From assembly GCA_029582165.1 (NCBI GenBank), contig CM055870.1, positions 45,278,513 to 45,342,512 of the forward strand: a stretch of 64,000 nt of DNA. The letters run 5' to 3'. The notes under the pieces are model-generated. The model made no database searches, had not been told where the DNA came from, and was given only the letters and a program-made list of their open reading frames with translations. The DNA comes from Portulaca oleracea. Taxonomy: Eukaryota > Streptophyta > Magnoliopsida > Caryophyllales > Portulacaceae. The position numbers and the translations under genes are program-made. Below, piece by piece: positions 44,640 through 56,201 of this stretch. Position 1 is the first letter of the stretch. Every line of letters starts with the position of its first letter.

Positions 44640-46188
44640 TGTGGGACCCGGGAAAATCCCTGTGGTATCCCTCGCGGTGAGTCGAAAGGGGTGTCTTTTT
44701 TTTAGAAGATTTGCTTGAACTCCGTTTAAAATAAACTAAAATCAAAGTTTAAACAAATTCCTTTTTTCTTCGAAATTTTTATTTACTCGGAGAAATAAAC
44801 AGAAAGCGAAAAAGAAAGAAAAAAACTGAAGAAATAAAAGAAGACAGCAAACAGAGAGTCTCGGGACTAGGCTCGGGACGACTCACTGTAGCGATACCTG
44901 CAGGTATCGTGAGTCAGTGGCCCGGAAAAAGGGTATCGATTAAACTCTCTTTTTTTTTTTTGAAAATACACTTTTTTTTTAGTTAGAAATTTTATTTACT
45001 TTACAGAACCAACAGAAAACAGAAGAAATAAAAAGAAAAAAAAAGAAACTGCGAACAAGAAGATTCGAACCCGGGACCGAGGCAGCGATATCTGCAGGTA
45101 TCGTGGGCCGGGAATCCAGAAGATGGCCATGGTCCGGAAGTCAGGTCCGGGCTGTGGGTCGGGCCAGAATACCGCCAAGTATTCTGTCCATCCCGACCTC
45201 GGAGCCTACTTCCGAACTTAGGGATCCAGACCAAAAAAAAACTTTTATTTTCGCAATCCGCTTTTTGAAATCCGAAAAGAAAAAGAAACCCGAAAGATAA
45301 ATAGAAGAAAGAAAGGAGGAGAGAGTCGCCAATTAATTTTTGAACGAGAATTAATAAACTCAAAAAAAAAGTGACTCCACAAACCACGAACCACGAGATT
45401 CGGATCCGGGGGTAAGGTTATTGATTCGAGAATATAAATTCCCGAATCAGCCCACTCAACGAACGGACTTTACTAAACTGGTTAAATAAAAGAAAGAAAA
45501 AGAGGAGGAGAAGAAGAGAGTAGAAGGGAGTATTAATTATCGTGATTAATGTTATTTAGTTACATACAAATGCGATAATAAAGCGAGAAATAAATACAAG
45601 AAATAAAAGAATCAAATACAAGCGTACCTTTATTCAGGAACAATCCAGATTATTTAGGTCGAGTTTAGGGTTAACTCAAGTTACAAGATAATATGAATGG
45701 AGAAGAGATAAAGTAAAATGTCAGTTAAGTGTATGCAAAAATGAGAGAAATAAAGAGGGAGAAGAGAAGGTGAAATCACTAAGTGTCAATACGCCAGGGT
45801 GATTTCGGTGTAGGGTTGAAGTGAAAATGAGAGGGGTTTTTATAGGAGAAATTAAGGTTGGGAATTTAGGTCAAAAAAGAGGGGGAAAATGACCTAATAC
45901 CGCCAAGTATCTCGGCCCAGCTGCGCGGATCAAATTAGGGCACACTTCCCGAGGTGAGTAGGCGTATTGGGTCGGCGAAATCCCCGATACGACAGCGGTA
46001 TGTGGGCGGATCTGCTCCGCCCAGCCCGTTGTCGCCTTGGGCTGCGTGCCAAAAGGTATTGGCCTGGTTTTTTTTGTGGTTTATTTTTTTTGCATTTCAC
46101 TTTCCTTGCCATTTTTTCTAAAGTAAAATAAAAATAAAAATAATTACAATAATTACAATAATTACGAGACACTTTTTGGCTGTCTACA
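44640..46188 (-). repeat. 5' LTR of the Tat element
   Basis: 1549 bp, matching 26339-27899 with scattered changes and small indels. It has five palindromic units (44894, 45088, 45169, 45897 and 45987). Confidence 0.93.
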
Positions 46189-46193
46189 ACATG

Positions 46194-48034
46194 CCAAATG
46201 ATTCACCTCACAATACTCATCGAGTAGTCACCCAAATAAAGCACCATGTCAATTAAATCACACCCCACGACAAACTTGAAACTCCCCTCCCCCATGCTTA
46301 AAGCTCTCATTGTCCCCAATGAAAAGAAAATATATACAATATATGTAAGTGGATAGGGAGGTTATTTACCATGCTCTCATATGGACATTGGCATGACTAA
46401 TTCAAGAATACTTAGGAACCCTCCAAATTCAATCAAGTTAGTCCAAAACACAACAGTTAGCAATGAGTAGAGACCAAAACAAGGAGAATGCTTGCAACAG
46501 AGAGGCACTAAGAATTTCAGTAGCACCGACAACTGTAATTCAGCACACCACAATCAAATTGGACCAATGCTTATCAAGACTAAAGCATAGCACCGCTGCA
46601 GAGCACACCAACATTTCACGCATGACTAATTTCCATTAACATTGCCACTAACATTTCACACAGCATTGCATACATCAAATGTGTTGTACAATCCAAATCA
46701 GAAGGACAACTTCTGAACTTTTGCTCAATAGCATCTACAATAAAAACAAAACCACCCATAATGGAAACCTAGGCCTAAGCAATGCAAAAGTGTGAGCATA
46801 CTCAACTTGTGCAATTGAACAACAATTCAGCAGTCAAGCATCAAAATAACACACCAAACTACCCCATTATTGCAACGAAAGCATCACACAAATACACCTA
46901 CCTTGTGCAGTTGCAATAGAGAAGACTTACGAAGGGGACTTGCTGATGCGTCGGTGACACGGGAGGCGCGTGGTCCGCGCGCGCGAGTCGATGGAGGAGG
47001 TCCGCCGGCCGACGTGGCCGGGCGGCGATGGTGTGCGACTGAGGGCGATGCGACGCCGCTAGGAGTGCGGTGACAGGGTTCGGCCATGGGCGCGCTGTGG
47101 GTGGGTGGTTTGTGGTGGAGCGCCCGCGATTATGAGAGAGAGAGAGAGAGGGAGGTGGCTCAATGTGGGTGGTGTGCGCGAGTGTGGAAGAGGGACGCGC
47201 GGTGGGGGTGGAACAGATGGTGGTGGAGCCGGTGGCTTGTGGTGCTGGGGAGGAACGGTTAGGAGGTGCGGTGGTGGCCGTCGATGGCTGGAGATGGTCG
47301 GCGCATGGGTTACGGCGTCCATGGTAGTGGCGGACCGGCGCGAATGGTGCAGAAGGAGGTGGTCGGGACAGTTGAGGTAGGGGACGGTGGGTGTGAGAGG
47401 GAATTAGGGTTTGAGGAATGAATAGGAGAATGGAGGGTTTGCGATGGAAATCCGACGCATGGGTGTGCTCATTGGCACGGGTGGGTGTGCACACACCCTG
47501 GCCATTTTGCAAACTTGCTGTTTTGGGTGTGCCGATTTGGCACGGGTGGGTGTGCCAAATTGTTGCTTCCATATTTCAGCAATTTTCATCAACTTTGAGT
47601 TCAAAACACATATTTGCCCTGCAATGTCACCATAAAAACACATAAAAACACCTTCAATCAACCTATCAATACTTCTCAAACACACTTTCATCAATTCACA
47701 TCGATTTCAACCCCAATAAACAATTTCACTCAAATCCTTCACCCGCAATCACACACATACACACTCAATTTTTTTTTACCCGACAATAAAAACATAATAA
47801 AACAAGAGAAAAACCTAAACTAGAAGGCATATAAACTTGGGTTGCCTCCCAAGAAGCGCTAATTTAAGGTCTTTACCTTGACCTAAGAAATCCAGACGCT
47901 GTCAAGGCTCGCAAGAGCTTATCGAACACCTGCGTGTACAGTTCAGATGAATGTAAGTAAGAAAACACTTGTAAAAAAGAGAAAATAATAGCGAATGTTC
48001 TCTTAACCTTGTATAATGAGAGTGATGAACAAAA
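46194..48034 (-). other. Internal LARD region with a GC-rich island
   Basis: 46194-46900 is AT-rich without recognised genes. 46930-47400 is strikingly GC-rich and reads open on both strands. The minus frame 46898-47572 is Pro/Thr/Ser/His-rich without a known domain, and a typical plant 5'-UTR phrase (aaaccctaattccc) lies near 47400 on that strand. Palindrome-like ggcacgggtgggtgtgcc units lie at about 47475 and 47535. It could be a captured gene fragment or an element promoter. Confidence 0.5.
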
Positions 48035-48928
48035 CTAAGAACTTGGGATTGATCTAGGGGAATCATGGAACACAAACTCATCTTGCACAATATTAGATGA
48101 CACATCCACTACACATGAATCCCTTAAAGGAGGTTCCTCAAAACTATGACACTCATCAAATGCATTCTCTGACTCATTGGAAGAATAGTCATCATGAGCA
48201 ACATTGGGTTCAGTAAAGGGATGGTCAATCTCTTCCTCTAATCCGGACTTTAAAGGAATGAAAGACTCATCATCATCACACAAATAATGCTTAGCCCTAT
48301 TAGCAGATCAAATAAGGTTAATATCATGCGATGATTCAAGTTCCCTCGTATGACTTTCAAGCATAACTAGTTGCTCATTCATGGTCTCTATCAAACTTGC
48401 AATTCTAGCATAACCTTCTGCAGAAATATTGTATGGACATGAATTACTAGCATGGTCAAAAGAACTGCAAAGACAACATGAATCACAAGCATATGAGGAA
48501 TTGTACAAATGTGGATCCTTGGGTTGATCTACAAATGCAGATTGAGTATGCAAATCAACACGAGGGGATGGGGGACAAGCATTCACATATTGGTTCACAT
48601 AGTATGATTTAGCATGAAAAGCACAAGGGTCATCAAAAGAAGAACCCGATGAACAACAAGCCTCCTCAAACTCACGAGTATCCCAAATCAATCATTCAAG
48701 CAATTCCCAAGCCTCGCACTCACTTTTAGCTTGAAAACCGAAATAATCCAAAAGAGTACGAGTCTCAACATTCACACCCTCATCAACAATGTATAATACT
48801 TCCCACCTTGTATAAGTAAAACCACATTGAGCACAATAAGCAAGATAGTCATCCAATCGATTCAAATAAGTACAAAACAATTCTTGCTCATATTGAGGCA
48901 AGTGGGGAAGATTCATTTTTTTTTTCAA
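48035..48928 (-). pseudogene. Gag-like protein of the LARD-like element
   Basis: A single frame of about 298 codons starts MKKKMNLPHLPQYEQELF, carries a tryptophan-containing WEVLYIVDEGVNVETRTLLD block and, further on, a CCHC zinc knuckle (CCLCSSFDHASNSC, spacing C-x2-C-x4-H-x4-C). An acidic tail follows (CDDDESFIPLKSGLEEE). Two in-frame stops (48692-48694 and 48308-48310) break it. It lies just downstream of the primer site, where Gag belongs. I recognise its general form from large non-autonomous plant elements but not a named family. It probably bound element RNA. Confidence 0.6.
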
Positions 48929-49002
48929 TTTTTTTAATTTTTTTGGATTTTATAGACCTAACAAGAATTCTCAAGAAAGCTCAAAGCCTAGGAAGCAACA
49001 AC

Positions 49003-49020
49003 TCCCCGACAACGGCGCCA
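49003..49020 (-). promoter_or_regulatory. Primer binding site, tRNA-Asp type
   Basis: On the minus strand TGGCGCCGTTGTCGGGGA begins three bases after the 5' LTR. It fits plant tRNA-Asp with one mismatch. Confidence 0.85.
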
Positions 49021-49023
49021 ATT

Positions 49024-51131
49024 TGTTGTCGTACTTTTGGGAGTACGGTTGTCGATCTCAGGGAGTTGTGTTCCAAGCACTCGGAGCGGACTCAAGTGTT
49101 TCAAGTTAGGTTGATTAACCAAGGATGGTGATTATCAAACGACGAACTACGAAAGCAATAAAAAGATGTTGAGGCAACAAAATCTGTAATCAACAACTAA
49201 TCAATTGGAACGACCTAATCTACCAATTATAAACAAGTAATTAAGAGTGATCGGTTGCACCATTAAAGCTCACCAAAGCCCTCTCTCGAGGGTCAAGGGC
49301 TAGTCTAACTATTCTAACTACCTATTCTCATGGAGTTAGTCTAATTAAACTGCAAGAATAGCAACCCTAGACCTAGTTAGAATTCGACTATTCTCATGTC
49401 CAAAACTCTAACCATTTTCTTTACCACACTAGTAAATCAATCTCACCTCTTGGCGTACATTAATTTCCTAAAGCAATATAGATGAACACTCTCTCTAGCA
49501 TTTCATCGAACACATGGTGGGCATGAGAAAACCTCTAACTACAAGCATGAATTTGGATAGATTAGGCCTAAACAAGATCAATTAGCCATCAAACACATCA
49601 ATTACAACCCAAACTAACAACAAAATTAAGAGTGTGGACGCTGAAATTTTGTCATTTAATTCAGCTTTATAAATATTGTAATTTATTTTGAGTTTATTTT
49701 ATTTTGAATAATTTAGAAAAATGCCAAGAATTTTAAAATGCAAAAATGATGAAGAATATCCCAAAAATCAAACCAAATCGAATCCCTATTTTATTTCATC
49801 CTTCCTCATTCTTCCAAATCAAATAAAATCAACCTTTATTTGATTTTATCCTCCCAATATCCTTTCATTCACCACCATAAATAAACCTACCTCCACTATA
49901 AAGACACCCTCATTTCCACTCTTTTCCGACACCTCAAAAATCATCCTAAGAGTATTGACACTAGGTGATTTTATCTTTCTTCTCCTCCCTCCTCCTTCTT
50001 CTTCTCATCATCATCATCTTGCATTCATAATCTTGGCATTAACTTGAGGTTAGTATTGTTTTTTTCTTCTTATTTTATTCTCACCTTATTAATGTAAATC
50101 CAACTTAAATAATAATATTGATGCTCTAATCAAATTGACTAAATGTTAACTTGTAAATATTTATGCTTATGTTCTTTTATTTTATTTTATTAGTTGCATT
50201 TATTTGTTTTACTTTATTTTTTGCATTTAATCATCTCATTTGTATGCGCTAAATAATATTGATTAATCTAATTAATTCTCCTCTTCTACTCTTTTCTTTA
50301 AATTAACCGATTTAGTAGAGTCCGTTCTTTGAACGGGCGAATTCGAGGGTTTTTACTTTCAAATTCGTATCCTTACCCCCGGATCCGAATCTCATGGTTC
50401 GTGGTTTATGGAGTTTAAATTTGAGTTTATTAATTCTCATTAAAAATTAATTGGCGACTCTTTTTATTCTATTATTTTGATTCATTTGAACATCATAATA
50501 AAATGTATTTAAATCCCTTCCAAGAAAAGACACCCCTTTCGATTCGCCGTACACCGCAAGGGATAACGGGGATTTTCCTGGGTCCCACAAAGAGAAACAA
50601 AAGTAATCTAACAAATATATAAACATAGAAGAAAATAGAGAGAAAGAGATAGAAGAACTTAGTCTTCAATTGAAAGCCAAATTCGATCTCCTTCTTGAAT
50701 ACATAAATTCTTCAATGGAAATCTAAACCTAGAACTAGAGAGGTTTACGGAGAAACCTCCCTTCAACCTAGAGAGAAAACTAAGAATGAAAAGAACGTAG
50801 AATGAAAACTGTCTTTCTTCTAATTAATAAAACTATTTAAAACAAAAGACTGCAGTTTGGCATGGGTGCCCGTGCCGATTGGCACACCTAGGTGTGCCGT
50901 ACTGGAAATCCCAATTTTACATTGGCTTCTTTTGCTCCTTATTTCCAATCTTTTTCATCTATTGCCATCATCATTTGCACTTGAATTTGCCTAAAAATAA
51001 GACAATTAAATAAATTAGTTTCAATTAGCAAAGATGACAAAAATCAATATTAAACTTACACTAAATGACTTAGATAAGTTCAATAAGACAATAAAAATCG
51101 AGGTAAAAAGTGGTAAAACCGAGGTTCAACA
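49024..51131 (-). repeat. 5' LTR of the LARD-like element, interrupted
   Basis: The LTR reads 49024-49632 and 50595-51131 and totals about 1146 bp, closely matching 23280-24420. The interruption is a solo LTR with target duplication AAGAG. The palindrome-like ggcac units are present again at about 50855-50900. Confidence 0.9.
49633..50589 (+). repeat. Solo LTR E, related to the Tat LTR
   Basis: 957 bp starting TGTGGACGCTGAAATTTTG and ending GGATTTTCCTGGGTCCCACA. AAGAG lies on both sides (49628-49632 and 50590-50594), and the homologous uninterrupted site is at about 23878-23885. Its last ~60 bases match the Tat LTR end read on the minus strand (ccctttcgattcgccg, gggattttcc, gggtcccaca), so it comes from a related Tat/Ogre family in the opposite orientation. 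Confidence 0.85.
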
Positions 51132-51136
51132 GGAGC

Positions 51137-51542
51137 AATGATCCACTAGTATAAGGGGAGAGATTACAAGAGAGATCCCAAATGACTATATAACACAACG
51201 AGATCGACAACAAGATCTCAAGAGGTTAATAGCACAACGGGAATATACTGAAGGCAAAATAATAACTCTTGAAAAAAAGGACTCTCACAACCTAGAGATG
51301 GGTAGAGGTGAAGAATGGTCTGTGTGTGTGTATGCCATGAGTGTATAGATTGATAATAACTTATATTTATAGGAAAAACTCCCTATAAACCTAACTTGAC
51401 TCCCACACCTATTAGATTTAGAATCTAATACAGCTAGGAAACCTAACATAATAAGGAAACCTAAATAATATCGTAATACAATTAGGAAACAAATAATTTG
51501 TGGGATCAAGAGACTGGGTAATTTTAAGACACTTTCCTAACA
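51137..51542. repeat. Solo LTR A, right part
   Basis: Continues the LTR that starts at 23103 and ends TTTCCTAACA, followed by CCAGG (51543-51547), which matches the duplication at 23098-23102. Confidence 0.85.
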
Positions 51543-51556
51543 CCAGGTTGAAGGTC

Positions 51557-51713
51557 ATAAACAAAAATTCATAATAAATTCATTGCTTAACGTTTTGATA
51601 TGATTCAACTTGGAAAAGTTCATACATTTTGTTTAGTTTATGACCATATTTTTGGACAAATGCGAACATGCATGCATTTATAACGACTTAAGCAAAAGTG
51701 GAATGTGGTCGTA
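51557..51713. repeat. ~189-bp tandem repeat, copy 2
   Basis: Starts ataaacaaaaattcataata like 22923 and stays alignable to atgtggtcg (~51713). After this point the two copies diverge. Confidence 0.75.
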
Positions 51714-52756
<1,043 letters not shown>

Positions 52757-54069
52757 GACAGGGCGCAAGCGCACGATGTACGTAGTAGCACGTCAAGGTT
52801 GATCCCACAGGGACTCAATTAGCAGCACATAAAATTAATCTCTAATGCGATTGCTAAGCTAATAAGGTTTTGGGCTTTTGAAATGGTTTACCAATTAATT
52901 GAAACTAATAAAGCATGGAAAAATAATCAAAGGTTCTTATCAAGAGAGAAAGACTTCTAAGGAGATGCTAACCCAACAACGAGTTCGATTACTAAAACCT
53001 AGCCTGCACAATCATACATTCAAGAACGAATCAAGAATCAACAACCTCTGAATTCTATCGCCCTTTCGATGCTAAATAGAATTATTCTAAACAACCTAAT
53101 CAACAACTTTCGTATGCCGTTTAGGTTAAACAGAATTGAAGGTCTCAAAAAGTCAAGTTATCTAATGATTCCCTAGTTCACTACTCCTTTCTCAACTTTC
53201 GCAAACCTAGGTAGACAGGTTGATTGTCAGATTATCCTAATTCACCTTTCGGTACTTCTTAGGTTAATCTCTAAACCATGAGTATTCGAGCGCTCAAAGA
53301 ACACACATGAACATGGAAAACACAACCTTCTATTGATTCATAACAAGAATTCATGCAGAAACTAATAATATTAAACCAAACTACATTGTTTCGGGTTGCA
53401 AAACCCTAGAATTCAGATAAAACTACTCACTCATTATCACCGAAAGCACGAAACAAGTTCCAACCAACATAATCAAATTTCAAAACTAAGAAGGAAATCG
53501 AAAAGAAAGAATAGAATTGCAAAGAGTACAACCTGTCGAGTCTTTCGATCCGAGGGTAGAACCTTCTCCGTGAACGTCGCTCCTTTCCTTTGCGAATCCT
53601 GATCTTGGTTTCTCTTGAATCGATTCGGTCTTGAATCTTGATGGTGGGGAAGAGGAGTAAAATAGAAGTATTAGGGCTCTCTTTTCTCTCCCTGACGGCC
53701 TCAGAATGAAGGCATAATGATAGAATAATGAATGAATCTTCAAAAATCGTCGCTTCCTTGCTTTTCTACTCGCGAAAACAACCGACCTACACATGCACAG
53801 TCTGCCTCAGTCCATACAATCCGTACAATCCGTACACGGACCGTGGCTAGCCCCACGGGCAAACCATGGTGGCCACTGGTTGCTCGGTTTTGGTTCCGTT
53901 TGTCGTGAAATTTATCTCACGGTCCATACACCTGTGGGGGAGGTCCGTGGTGGTCTGGGATCAGCCTGAAATGTTCCTAAAACTGGTGTTTTGCTCCCGA
54001 ATCTGCAAGTTATCATCAAAAACAACAACGCTGAGTATAATAGAGAAATAAGGGGTATAAATCAAGATT
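52757..54069. repeat. Probable LTR-like sequence, family unknown
   Basis: It starts tgacagggcgcaagcgcacg followed by a gttgatcccacagggac phrase, like the opening of Tat/Athila-type LTRs. Near its end it has gtccgtacacggaccgtgg-like units (about 53815-53960). No target duplication or second copy was found, so it may be a solo or truncated LTR. Confidence 0.4.
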
Positions 54070-54811
54070 TACAATCAAAGTTATCCCTAATTCACTATCC
54101 AAATCCCCTAAAAATATAGTCACAAAACGCAGTCATCACATATCTTATCCCAAGTGACCCAACATATTCCTTCGTTCTCAGTGTTTCAGCCCCACAAGAA
54201 GTTCCTATAATGTCCTTCCAAAGGTTTTGCAAACAGTAGTTGGCATGGCGAAGCACTGGATGGCATATGTTGAATAGCCTATGTGACAACCTTAATTAAT
54301 GAGAACTTCCTTCTCTGCTCTTGACAAATGTTGCTCTTTTCGGCCCTTGAGTTTTTTCAAAACCTTTTTCTTTGACCTCATCTTATGAAAGTAGGAAGAC
54401 CCAGATAGTGAGTCATGAGTTTCCACTACCTTAAAGCCAAGTCTCTCTTGGAGCATATTCTTCATGTGTTCGCTCATGTTATAGGCATGACAAACTTTAG
54501 ATTTGTCCATATTGATCATTTCTGTAGAAGCTGCCTCATATCTTTTCAGAATATCTAGCAGCTGCATAGCCTCTTCCTTCGCGACCCTAACAAACATGAG
54601 GCTATCGTCTATAAAGAAAAGGTGGGTCACCACCAGGGCACTCCACGCAACGTTGGCTTCATGGATGCAATTTTTCTTCTCCTTGTCTCGAATAAGCATC
54701 AAAAGTCCTTCTATATATATAAAGAATAGATATGATGATAAGGGGTCAACTTGGCGGAGATCGCTTTGAGGAATGATTCCATCCGAAGGCTTCCTATTAA
54801 TTAAGATCTGG
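54070..54811 (-). pseudogene. L1-type LINE reverse transcriptase, downstream part
   Basis: On the minus strand SDLRQVDPLSSYLFFIYIEG and HLFFIDDSLMFVRVAKEEA are RT blocks of plant L1 LINEs; FIDD is the active-site segment. YEAASTEMINMDKSKVC and further pieces (CWVTWDKIC) follow towards 54070 with stops. It continues upstream across the CRM-like element at 61678. The sequence is broken by stops and has no endonuclease. Confidence 0.82.
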
Positions 54812-55853
54812 TGAAGAGTCTCGAGTTCCGTTCTCGTCCCTTGTAACATTTGCCAAGCGAGCCGCCTCAACCATGGTGAATCTCGAAGTGCAATTCCCGG
54901 TGAAGCCTGGAAACGCAAGGGTAGTCTCGGCCATCCATTGGATGGGAACCGAGACCTTCTAAGGAGGACGCTTGTGCCCCGACCCCCGGAGGCCCGAGGC
55001 CATACCGTCCTGAGATGGTGAACAATGCCTTGACGGGTCCGGGTTACTTTTGGATCATAGGAGAGGCGCCTACTTCGGGCCTTTAAAAGGGTTCGAAGTC
55101 CTTCGATAAGAATAAGTGCAAACAGGTCAAGGTGGGTTGTTGGAATGGACACAACTTCACTTATTGGGTCATAACTCCTTCAATTTAACTCCAATGGGTC
55201 TCAAATTTTGGGAGCTTAAAGTACACACCAAGAGCTTTCCATCGATATCTTACAGGCTTAAAACGGAGTTCGTATGAAGAAGTTATCCGCGTTTGAAGTC
55301 GGTAGAAAACTGCCCAGATCGTCACGCCCGTGACGACTCACGGCAGTTTCATTTTTTTGTTTCCGAAGCTCTGTCATGCCCGTGACACCCAATGGTCACG
55401 CCCATGACCCTGCTTGCCCAGGTCGTCACGCCCGTGACGACAGCCGTAATGCCCGTGACGAAACTGTTTTACGCGTGATTTTGAGACAAAACGCTGCGTT
55501 TTGTTTATTTTTCCCCCATTCCTATATATACCCCCTCCCTTGGTATTATTTGGAGTTTTTTGGCTGAATTGAATTGTAATGCTTAAGCATTGTTAGGGAG
55601 TTTCCCTTGCTTTCTCTCAAACCTTGTTATCTTTATCCAATCAATTTTGGTGGTGATTCAAGTCATTCCTTTAGTGATTATTGGTGGTTTATCCTAGATA
55701 ATCATGGTGGGGTGTTAGGCCTAGAGTTGTGGTTCTCCTTGCTCCGGGTCATATCCAACCTTTGGGTGCTAAAGGCTATTGTTATTGTTGATTATCGATC
55801 ATCCATCATCACTCAAGCTAATATTCACCCACCCACGCGACGGTAACGCTCCA
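54812..55853 (+). repeat. 5' LTR of the CRM-like element
   Basis: 1042 bp. It begins with the same sequence that encodes the end of pol in the 3' copy. Five gtcacgcccgtgac-type units lie at about 55318-55465. A promoter-like tatatatacccc is at about 55525-55536. Confidence 0.93.
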
Positions 55854-55855
55854 TT

Positions 55856-55867
55856 TGGTATCAGAGC
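55856..55867 (+). promoter_or_regulatory. Primer binding site, tRNA-Met type
   Basis: TGGTATCAGAGC begins two bases after the LTR end ...GCTCCA. This is usual for chromoviruses. Confidence 0.9.
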
Positions 55868-56201
55868 CTCGACTTTTCATTTGCTTGAGTTGTTCTTCAT
55901 TGTTGTGCTAGCAGTGTTCTCTAGTGTTGGGTTTTGTGAATTTTATGCTATTATTGGTGACCACCAACCCCGATGCTATCATATTTTGTTGGAAAACATT
56001 GTATTGTGGGTGTATTTGTTGAATTTGTAGCCATTTGGTGCATTGGAAAGAAGTTGGAATAGTGCACGCAAGGTGTTCGATGAAATGTCTGAGTGAAAAA
56101 AACACAAAGAACCCTTAGCCAAACACTTGCCAACTACAAAAGAACCTTCAAACTCCACAAAATACCCCAGACACTAACCATCCCTCACCTTTTTTCCCGA
56201 T

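Larger units (their letters stand above)
26339..46188 (-). mobile_element. Tat/Ogre-type Ty3 (Gypsy) retrotransposon, 19.9 kb
   Basis: LTRs of about 1.55 kb begin TGTCGGACCCGGG or TGTGGGACCCGGG and end GTGTCTACA/TGTCTACA on the plus strand. The flanks CCATG (26334-26338) and ACATG (46189-46193) are a 5-bp duplication with one change. A tRNA-Arg-type primer site, gag-pro-RT-RNH-second RNase H-INT order, great length and a likely intron between protease and RT are hallmarks of Tat/Ogre. The ~9 kb between the end of pol and the 3' LTR carries two gene-like modules on the opposite strand. Coding regions have many stops, so it is defective. Confidence 0.92.
23280..51131 (-). mobile_element. Non-autonomous LTR retrotransposon (LARD-like) hosting nested elements
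   Basis: Two LTRs (23280-24420; 49024-51131 interrupted) share the ends TGTTGTCGTAC and GAGGTTCAACA. GGAGC flanks the whole unit (23275-23279 and 51132-51136). On the minus strand a tRNA-Asp-type primer site follows the 5' LTR and a purine tract precedes the 3' LTR. Once the Tat element and the solo LTR are removed, the element is about 7.0 kb. No protease, RT or integrase is present in its own DNA, only a Gag-like frame. It is therefore a non-autonomous derivative, probably of Tat/Athila-type Ty3 elements, judging by the primer site. Confidence 0.88.

Noticed and set aside
46898..47572. 224-codon minus frame rich in Pro, Thr, Ser and His
   Set aside because: It is open on both strands in a GC-rich island and has no domain or conservation I can point to; described as an island instead of a gene.
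23280..51131. The whole 28-kb block as one giant retrotransposon
   Set aside because: Two LTR pairs with different ends, primer tRNAs and target duplications show separate nested elements.
54292..55152. 286-codon minus frame as a single gene
   Set aside because: It fuses LINE RT sequence with the antisense of the CRM-like LTR across an insertion junction at 54811-54812; only the LINE part is real.
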